Positions 1-5,379 of a stretch of 5,765 nt of DNA are shown here, one piece after another. The translations under genes were made by a program, and so were the position numbers. The notes under the pieces were generated by a model that was not told the origin of the DNA, made no database searches, and saw only the letters and a list, made by a program, of their open reading frames with translations. Each line of letters starts with the position of its first letter. The stretch's first letter is position 1. This DNA is from an uncultured Saprospiraceae bacterium (GTDB lineage Bacteria; Bacteroidota; Bacteroidia; Chitinophagales; Saprospiraceae): the NCBI GenBank assembly GCA_937967535.1, contig CALCMV010000067.1:1-5765 (forward strand), read 5' to 3'.

Positions 1-100
1 TTTTTGTGAAATGTAGTGATTTGTCTCATAAAATATTCGCATTGAATAAAGGGATTCGTCTGACGAGTATTCGCTTTAGGCAAAGTTAAATGACTAGCCA
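1..100 (-). repeat. Left arm of a 100-bp inverted repeat
   Basis: The reverse complement of 1-100 matches 5627-5726 at 99 of 100 positions, without gaps. The only difference is position 93 (A) against 5634 (C, where G-complement pairing would need T). Similarity ends abruptly at 100/101, seven bases before the receptor stop codon at 107-109. It still runs at position 1, so this copy probably continues leftwards out of the window. The arm carries the palindromic core TCGTCTGACGA at 56-66. No protein-coding function is apparent for it here. It could be a dispersed small repeat, an inversion site, or the 3' flank of the receptor transcript. The pairing is directly seen; the function is unknown. 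Confidence 0.93.
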
Positions 101-106
101 CACTAT

Positions 107-3100
107 CTAAAAATCCACCTTTGCACCAAGTTGTATGCGCCATCTTGAATTGAAGGTATCAACAATCCAAGGGTCTTGTTCGACGGGAATATTGAAAGAG
201 AATTGCGGTACATTATTGTCAATGCCTTCAAATTGTAAAAGGCTGAAACTCGAATTGACCACATTTGGCACAAAAAACAAAGCCCCCCAATTCGGATTCA
301 CCAAATTAAAGACATTAAACACATCTGCCGAAAGCGTCACCCGTTTTGCTTTGGGCAAAGCAATCGCCCATTCCAATTTCATATCCAATTGATGATTCCA
401 GGGCGTTTTTGACCCATTGCGCTCGGCGTAGCTACCGCGTCTGCCGTCGAGGTAGTTGATGCGGCTGATGTAGCTGTCGAGTCTTTGCCATTGTTCGGTG
501 GCAGTGAGGGTATTGCCTTGTGCATCCGTGATGTCTACCAACTGAATTTCGGAAGCATCGGCAGGAATATAAATCAAATCATTGCGCGACGAACCATCGC
601 GATTGAGGTCGCCCTGATACACAAAACTGTACGGACTGCCCGACCTGCCGTTGTAGATAGCCGACCACAATAGCTCGTGCCGACCATGTTGCCACCTAAG
701 CGATTGTATCGCGATGATTTTGTGCCGCAAATCGTAATTGGAAAAGGACACATCGGGCGCATTGCCAAAGAGTGCCTGATTCCATTCGTAATTTGCAGCC
801 GGACTACTCCGCACCGTACTACTCACATCTTTACTCAGCCCGTAGCTATATCCCAAGTAAGAATACAGCTTGTCGGTTTTTCGCTCGCCATTCAAAGTGA
901 AATTGTACCGGAAGCCTTTATTGGTATTGGAAAGTACAAATATATTGGTAAAATTTGTATCTATTTTTACATCATCGCCACTCGTATTATAATAAATACG
1001 ATTATCTGCACCGTCAAAATTGGCAAAGACTTCATTGCGATTTATGGTTCTAAAAAATAAACCCTGCAATACATCGGTATAACTAAATTCTGCTCCAATG
1101 TTCCATTTATTATGCGACCAATCCAAGCCAATATTTGTTTTCCAATCACGCGGATAACGAAATTCGGGGTCGAGGAGATTGACTTCTGCGATTCCGGGTT
1201 GAATGTTCACCAAATCGCCCAAATTTTCTGTCAAAGGCATGGATTCGTGTGGTCGCATATCAATATTAAAGTAATCTGTACCGGAGATATATTCAAAATA
1301 ACCGAACCACAGATAGGGCAATTTACCCGAAAATAAACCCGTACCACCACGCAGCGTCCAATCCGTTTTGGCTATATCATAACGAAGTCCAAGTCGCGGA
1401 TTCCATTGAAAATTATTATTGAGTTGATTGGTGTATTCCTTAAAATGTTCTGAATCAAAAATCAGAGAACTAACGGGTAGTGCTTGGGTCAAAAACTGAG
1501 CATCGAGCCGCAATCCGAAGGTGAGGTCAAGTTGTTCACTGACTTTCATTTTATCCTGCAAATAGGCTGCCCCTTCAAATACGCCAATCGTTCCGGCAGG
1601 GTTGTTTTGTACATATTCAAAATTATTATTATCGGAATTGACATTATATACGCCACGCACCCGCGAGGGTTGGTCATCCAAAAAATCTTGTACTGATGCG
1701 TACTCCCACCTGCCATTCCAAGCCGATAGAAAGCCGTAATCCACATCATTGAATTGCAATTGTAGCCCGGCACTCAAGGTGTGCTGACCGAGTACATAAG
1801 ACAGCTTATCTGTCAATTGAAACGTATTAAAATCGGTATTAAAAACGGAAGCCTCGCGGTAAGTACCCGCAAATACGCGCGAAGAGGAAGAAGTTGCAAT
1901 TTGGATATGTGGGAAAATACGCCCCTCAAAAGTACGTCCTTCGCTGACGCGATTGAAGCCCACATTGAGTTTGTTGAATAGCACATTATGACTTGATTTC
2001 AATTCCAGTACCGTACTATTGGCGCGACTGCTGTGGCGAAATCCCTGATTGCCGAAATTGAAAAAATTGGCGTTCCATTCCAGATTATCTGCAAAGCTAT
2101 TGACGTAATTATTTCGTATCGTGAGTTTGTGTATGTCGTTTAGGGTCACATCCAATCGCGTAAAAATTTTGAGGCTTTGTACGTCTACATTTGCTTGTTC
2201 GAATGCGCCGGGAGAGTAGTCGTAGTTGTTTATCAGATGTTGGCGGATGCGGTCTATATCTTCTGTCGAAATATCTGATTCCGGCGAACCGGGGGCATTG
2301 GTAAGCGGTGTACTTGAGCGGGCAAATTCTACATTGGTAAAATAAAAAATTTTGTCTTTTTTAATTGCCCCGCCGGAGTTGAAGCCCAATTGATAATCGT
2401 GAAAATTGGCATCAATTTGTCGGACACCTGCTACGCGATTGCCGAAGGTCAGTTGGTTATTGCCATACATAAATGCGCTGTGCATGGCTTGATTTGTACC
2501 GTTTTTGGTGATAATATCAATATTCGCCCCATTGAAATTGCCGATGCTGACATCAAAAGGCGTGAGTTTGAGCGACAACTGCTTGATAGCCCCCAAACCG
2601 ATAGGTTGGGTCTTGGCAAGGCTGCCCGGCGTACCATTAGCTTGCGAACCCGCCGCCCCGCTTGCCGGCTCTTGAAAACCGATAACATCATTGGTTGCTA
2701 CACCGTCAATATTCAGATTGTTGAAACGATGACTTGCACCGCCAAAGGAGTTGAGATTACTTTCGGGCAGTGAGCGCGACAATTCTTGAATACTCCGAAA
2801 AATAGTTGGCACTTCGCCAATGCGCTTGGCTGATAAAGAACGCTCATTGCCTGTTTTGTCTTGCGAAGCGGAGGCTTCTATGGTTACTTCACCCAAGCCA
2901 ATTGCACTGCTTTGTAGTGTTAAGTTTTTGGTCGTTTCTTTGCCGAGTGTGATGACTATATTTTCCACTCTTACTGTCTCGTAGCCCACAAATGACACTT
3001 CTAAGCGATAATAAGAAGGTGTAAGATTCGGCACACTATAAAAACCATTCGCCTGCGATACCGTACCACTCACCGAATTGGTAGTGATGTCGGTCAATTT

Positions 3101-3250
3101 GATATTTGCAAATTCAATTGCCTGTCCGTCAGTGTTTTTTATATAACCACTAATCGCACCTGTCGTTTCTTGTGCCTCAAGCTGCCAAGCTATCAGCATC
3201 ATTAAAATTAATAGACCTTTTTTCACTTTATTATACTTAGGATTGTTCAA
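107..3250 (-). CDS. TonB-dependent outer-membrane receptor, Oar-like, with carboxypeptidase-regulatory-like N-terminal domain
   Basis: This is an outer-membrane receptor of about 1047 residues, expected to import a large substrate with energy from TonB-ExbB-ExbD. A signal peptide (basic KK at residues 10-11, hydrophobic 12-22, LEA-Q cleavage near 26/27) is followed by a carboxypeptidase-D regulatory-like beta domain at about 31-113 (SGYIKNTDGQAIEFANI; FVGYE). The plug lies at about 135-255 (NNLNIDGVATND; TPFDVSIGNFNGANIDIITK; NGTN), and the beta barrel from about 260 ends in a terminal Phe (KVDF), typical of Bam-assembled barrels. Length and the PFDV/GANIDIITKNGTN block fit Oar-like receptors. 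The gene is intact. There is no SusD-like partner, and the substrate cannot be inferred. The start is uncertain: no upstream ATG exists before the in-frame stop at 3341-3343. The candidates are TTG at 3250 and GTG at 3226; GTG gives a compact KKGLLIL signal peptide and may be the real one. Confidence 0.96.
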   Translation of the reverse strand: MNNPKYNKVKKGLLILMMLIAWQLEAQETTGAISGYIKNTDGQAIEFANIKLTDITTNSVSGTVSQANGFYSVPNLTPSYYRLEVSFVGYETVRVENIVITLGKETTKNLTLQSSAIGLGEVTIEASASQDKTGNERSLSAKRIGEVPTIFRSIQELSRSLPESNLNSFGGASHRFNNLNIDGVATNDVIGFQEPASGAAGSQANGTPGSLAKTQPIGLGAIKQLSLKLTPFDVSIGNFNGANIDIITKNGTNQAMHSAFMYGNNQLTFGNRVAGVRQIDANFHDYQLGFNSGGAIKKDKIFYFTNVEFARSSTPLTNAPGSPESDISTEDIDRIRQHLINNYDYSPGAFEQANVDVQSLKIFTRLDVTLNDIHKLTIRNNYVNSFADNLEWNANFFNFGNQGFRHSSRANSTVLELKSSHNVLFNKLNVGFNRVSEGRTFEGRIFPHIQIATSSSSRVFAGTYREASVFNTDFNTFQLTDKLSYVLGQHTLSAGLQLQFNDVDYGFLSAWNGRWEYASVQDFLDDQPSRVRGVYNVNSDNNNFEYVQNNPAGTIGVFEGAAYLQDKMKVSEQLDLTFGLRLDAQFLTQALPVSSLIFDSEHFKEYTNQLNNNFQWNPRLGLRYDIAKTDWTLRGGTGLFSGKLPYLWFGYFEYISGTDYFNIDMRPHESMPLTENLGDLVNIQPGIAEVNLLDPEFRYPRDWKTNIGLDWSHNKWNIGAEFSYTDVLQGLFFRTINRNEVFANFDGADNRIYYNTSGDDVKIDTNFTNIFVLSNTNKGFRYNFTLNGERKTDKLYSYLGYSYGLSKDVSSTVRSSPAANYEWNQALFGNAPDVSFSNYDLRHKIIAIQSLRWQHGRHELLWSAIYNGRSGSPYSFVYQGDLNRDGSSRNDLIYIPADASEIQLVDITDAQGNTLTATEQWQRLDSYISRINYLDGRRGSYAERNGSKTPWNHQLDMKLEWAIALPKAKRVTLSADVFNVFNLVNPNWGALFFVPNVVNSSFSLLQFEGIDNNVPQFSFNIPVEQDPWIVDTFNSRWRIQLGAKVDF

Positions 3251-3279
3251 AAAATAGAATGTACATCCGCTATCAACAA
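3248..3279 (-). promoter_or_regulatory. Weak candidate Bacteroidota-type promoter for the receptor gene
   Basis: On the minus strand TATTTTTTG (3256 to 3248) resembles the Bacteroidota -7 element TAnnTTTG, with one extra T. A TTG (3279 to 3277) lies 20 bases upstream, about where the -33 TTG/TTTG element belongs. If it is used, transcription would start inside or after the TTG codon at 3250, which would favour the GTG at 3226 as translation start. The match is imperfect and the region is AT-rich, so a chance match is quite possible. Confidence 0.2.
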
Positions 3280-3346
3280 CTCCAACTCCTAAAGCTAGAG
3301 TTCCGCCCGCAAATGTCCATCTTATTTTTTGAGTGTTACTTCATAC

Positions 3347-3534
3347 TTAGACTTTGGACAGAGGAAATTGGGGAATTGGGAAATTAGGTAAACCCTTCTT
3401 TATTAGATTTTTACAAAAAATAATTAATTACATGTTTTATCTTATTAATAAAATTCATTCAATTGATTATCAATGAGTTATGATTGTAAACCTAATTTCC
3501 CAATTCCCTAGTTCCCATTTTGTCCAAAGTCCAA
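3347..3534. mobile_element. MITE-like element with terminal inverted repeats and possible 7-bp target duplication
   Basis: The terminal 14 bp TTAGACTTTGGACA (3347-3360) pairs with TGTCCAAAGTCCAA (3521-3534) at 13 of 14 positions. A second, perfect 19-bp inverted pair lies further in: GGGAATTGGGAAATTAGGT at 3371-3389 against 3490-3508. The arms are separated by short non-matching stretches, and the centre (3390-3489) is AT-rich and non-coding. The element is directly flanked by TTCATAC on both sides (3340-3346 and 3535-3541), as expected of a target-site duplication. It is 188 bp and encodes no transposase, so it would need one in trans. The structure is directly seen; mobility is inferred. 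Confidence 0.65.
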
Positions 3535-3540
3535 TTCATA

Positions 3541-3649
3541 CACTGTTCAAAAGTTTCTCTGTAAATTTAAATAGAAATAGAAAAAATACTTTGTGTGCGT
3601 ACTACTTTTATATTCATTTAAAATTTGTAGAGAAACTTATTTAAATGTG
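3541..3649. repeat. 109-bp imperfect hairpin repeat, MITE-like
   Basis: The core arms AAGTTTCTCT (3551-3560) and AGAGAAACTT (3629-3638) are perfect complements. Pairing continues inwards almost to the middle (GTAAATTTAAAT against ATTTAAAATTTGT, then A-rich against T-rich tracts) and weakly outwards to CAC at 3541 and GTG at 3647-3649. The tip is around 3591-3600. It abuts the end of the preceding MITE-like element and has no coding capacity. It may be a small non-autonomous element or a structured RNA; the sequence alone does not say which. Confidence 0.5.
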
Positions 3650-3734
3650 TTCGCCAATTTTGAATAATAAAAAATATTTAATTTATTAATTTTTAATTAT
3701 CAATAAAAAACAAAGTAAAATTCAAGTTAATTTG

Positions 3735-3841
3735 TTGTTCAAAATTCATCATTCAAAATTTGGCAAAGACATTGATTTTGATGATGTACCTAATAAATTA
3801 TTTTAGTTATTATTAAAACTAAATGCTATAATTTTGAACAA
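3735..3841. repeat. Inverted repeat with perfect 12-bp arms
   Basis: TTGTTCAAAATT (3735-3746) is exactly complementary to AATTTTGAACAA (3830-3841). The interior contains two nested smaller inverted pairs: CATCATTCAAAAT (3747-3759) with ATTTTGATGATG (3775-3786, one unpaired base), and TTTAGTT (3802-3808) with AACTAAA (3817-3823). TTCAAAATT is also directly repeated at 3738-3746 and 3752-3760. The stretch is very AT-rich, which raises the chance of random complementarity, but 12 uninterrupted pairs with nested stems suggest a real palindromic element or its remnant. Confidence 0.45.
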
Positions 3842-4072
3842 TCTAGCTTATAGGTTTTGTACTTTACTCGTATTTATCTTATCTTGAGAATGGGCGAAAT
3901 TATTTTTTATTTTCAGAACACAGCATAAAATTAATGTTGACTTAGTGTTAAGTAAATATTATCTGCAAATTTTGATTGGTATTGTCAGAATGAAGACGCT
4001 ATGTGGTACGATTTTTTGCAGCATGAATTGATTGTGATGTGTTTTTAAGGGGCATCTAAGGATGGAATCAGA

Positions 4073-4101
4073 AAATTTCCAAATTCCAAATTCCAAATTT
4101 C
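4073..4101. repeat. Short tandem repeat of an AAATTCC heptamer
   Basis: Two exact AAATTCC units (4081-4087 and 4088-4094) are flanked by variants with an extra T (AAATTTCC at 4073-4080, AAATTTC at 4095-4101), giving about four units. The purine/pyrimidine pattern resembles the inner arms of the MITE-like element at 3347-3534, so it may be a degenerate relative or simple slippage. No function is indicated. Confidence 0.6.
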
Positions 4102-4219
4102 TCTGCAACAATCTCACAACTTTCCTCAAATTTTCGTATTATTGTTACGCCTTATACAAAATAAAGAACGCGGCATAAATAAGTTTTCCAACTTGGGTGG
4201 TTTATTTGTTGCGAGTTCC

Positions 4220-5191
4220 CTAACCATTAATCACCCTCAAAATCCGATACGCCAAGTCCATTGCCCGATAACCTTCTTGCAGACCGACTTTCGGCATTTC
4301 ATCTCCTTGAATACACTCGGCAAAAGTTTGTAACTCCATTTGAATCGCGTTGACAGCCTCCGTTTTTGCTTGTTGCAATTCCAAGTATTTTTTACCCGAA
4401 TTTGTGTCCAGCATCATCAAATTATCCTTCGGAACGGACAAACTACCTTCATCATACAAGCGAATAATATCCGTTTTCTTCTCCAAAAAATCCATACTGA
4501 TATACGCATCTTTCTGAAACAAACGCACCTTCCTCAAATTCCTCATCGAAATACGACTTGCCGTAAAATTCGCCACACACCCATTCTCAAACTCCACCCG
4601 TGCATTCGCAATATCCGGCGTATCACTCACCACTGCTACCCCGCTTGCGTGTACCTGCACCACCTCATGCGGCACCAGACTCAACACAATATCCAAATCG
4701 TGAATCATCAAATCCAAAATCACCGACACATCCGTACCACGCGGATTAAACACTGCCAAGCGATGCGCCTCCACAAACATCGGCTCCAAAGCCACCTCCT
4801 GCACCGCCAAAAAGGCAGGATTAAAACGCTCCACATGCCCAATCTGTACAAAAACATTGTGTTTTTTCTGCAAAAAAATCAACTCCTCCGCCTCTGCCAA
4901 AGTATGCGTCAAAGGCTTTTCAATAAAAACATGCCTATTATATGGTATAGCCATTGCCGCTAGCCCGTAGTGTGCGGGTGTAGGCGCGACCACATCCACC
5001 ACATCCACTGCTTCAATTAATGACTTAGCATCATCGAAGCGCACAACACCAAACTCACTCGCCACTGCCGCCGCCGCATCGTCATCCGGATCATAAAACC
5101 CAACCAACTCATACACGCCCACAAGTTCCCGAATACACCTCAAATGTATCTTCCCCAAATGACCAACCCCAAAAACGCCTATTTTTAACAT
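4220..5191 (-). CDS. Gfo/Idh/MocA family NAD(P)-dependent oxidoreductase, possibly UDP-GlcNAc 3-dehydrogenase (GnnA)-like
   Basis: This is a cytoplasmic NAD(P)-dependent sugar or sugar-nucleotide dehydrogenase of 323 residues, full length for the family. The N-terminal Rossmann fold carries GVGHLG (residues 8-13) and an acidic YDPDDD (33-38) after the second strand, which favours NAD. EKP at 91-93 supplies the family lysine (K92). The C-terminal domain begins near 120 with GHVERFNPAF (118-127). It contains RGTDVSVILDLMIHDLDIVL (151-170), where D160, H164 and D165 occupy the family's catalytic/substrate region. ERFNPA plus DLMIHDLD recall GnnA-like enzymes that oxidise UDP-GlcNAc at C3 for amide-linked lipid A. 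This specificity is inference; neither a GnnB-like aminotransferase nor lpx genes are in the window. The ATG at 5191 places the dinucleotide motif at the expected distance from the N terminus, and no Shine-Dalgarno is seen. The gene is divergent from the lipoprotein ORF across 188 bp. Confidence 0.95.
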   Translation of the reverse strand: MLKIGVFGVGHLGKIHLRCIRELVGVYELVGFYDPDDDAAAAVASEFGVVRFDDAKSLIEAVDVVDVVAPTPAHYGLAAMAIPYNRHVFIEKPLTHTLAEAEELIFLQKKHNVFVQIGHVERFNPAFLAVQEVALEPMFVEAHRLAVFNPRGTDVSVILDLMIHDLDIVLSLVPHEVVQVHASGVAVVSDTPDIANARVEFENGCVANFTASRISMRNLRKVRLFQKDAYISMDFLEKKTDIIRLYDEGSLSVPKDNLMMLDTNSGKKYLELQQAKTEAVNAIQMELQTFAECIQGDEMPKVGLQEGYRAMDLAYRILRVING

Positions 5192-5217
5192 AATTTAAAA
5201 CCCTATCGTGGCACGTA

Positions 5218-5239
5218 GCGCGGTACTTCCAGTCCGCGC
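5218..5239. repeat. Strong GC-rich hairpin between divergent genes
   Basis: GCGCGG (5218-5223) pairs with CCGCGC (5234-5239), and inside it ACT (5225-5227) pairs with AGT (5231-5233). This makes a nine-pair stem with one bulged T (5224) and a TCC loop. It stands out against AT-rich surroundings and lies 27 bases upstream of the oxidoreductase ATG at 5191, so it would fall in that gene's leader or promoter. Similar 'GCGCGG-ACT-TCC-AGT-CCGCGC' hairpins are, to my recollection, dispersed in some bacterial genomes; this cannot be confirmed here. It could equally be a regulatory stem. Confidence 0.6.
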
Positions 5240-5379
5240 CTCGCGTATGTTCACGTATACTTTGCAAGAACTATAGCCTCATTACTCTTTGCCGATTATA
5301 ATTGCGTGGCGAAATTAAGGGTTTTCGTGTGTTTTTAGTTACGTTTGTTTAAAGGATTATTTTTCTCAAAAAAGAAATT

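Larger units (their letters stand above)
3251..4219. other. 969-bp AT-rich intergenic region packed with palindromic repeats, no credible gene
   Basis: No reading frame on either strand here has a plausible start, length and composition for a protein. The left 100 bp is the receptor leader, including a small imperfect hairpin at 3284-3302. From 3347 to about 3843 the DNA consists largely of inverted repeats listed separately. Positions 3661-3720 contain only four G or C bases in 60. The remainder (3844-4219) shows no long structure apart from a short heptamer tandem at 4073-4101 and tiny palindromes such as ACTTAGTGTTAAGT near 3940-3955. The region separates two same-strand genes and looks like an accumulation site for small insertions. 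Confidence 0.8.

Noticed and set aside
677..1060. Plus-strand 127-codon open frame inside the receptor gene
   Set aside because: It is antisense to the conserved receptor barrel, has no recognisable domain or leader, and is one of several such shadows.
2390..2773. Plus-strand 127-codon open frame opposite the receptor plug region
   Set aside because: It is antisense to a conserved plug domain and shows no protein features of its own.
3980..4050. Short plus-strand ATG frame beginning MKTLCGTIFC
   Set aside because: It ends after 13 codons, with no ribosome-binding signal or context to support a peptide.
4182..4199. Possible terminator downstream of the oxidoreductase (AAGTT, four bases, AACTT, then AT-rich)
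   Set aside because: The stem has only five mostly A-T pairs and no clear U-tract, so it is too weak to call.
4142..4333. Plus-strand 63-codon open frame overlapping the end of the oxidoreductase
   Set aside because: It has a non-ATG start, overlaps a real gene on the other strand and has no recognisable motif.
4340..4963. Plus-strand 207-codon open frame rich in histidine, isoleucine and arginine
   Set aside because: It lies fully antisense to the well-supported oxidoreductase, starts with a non-ATG codon, and its composition is the expected mirror of that gene's codon use.
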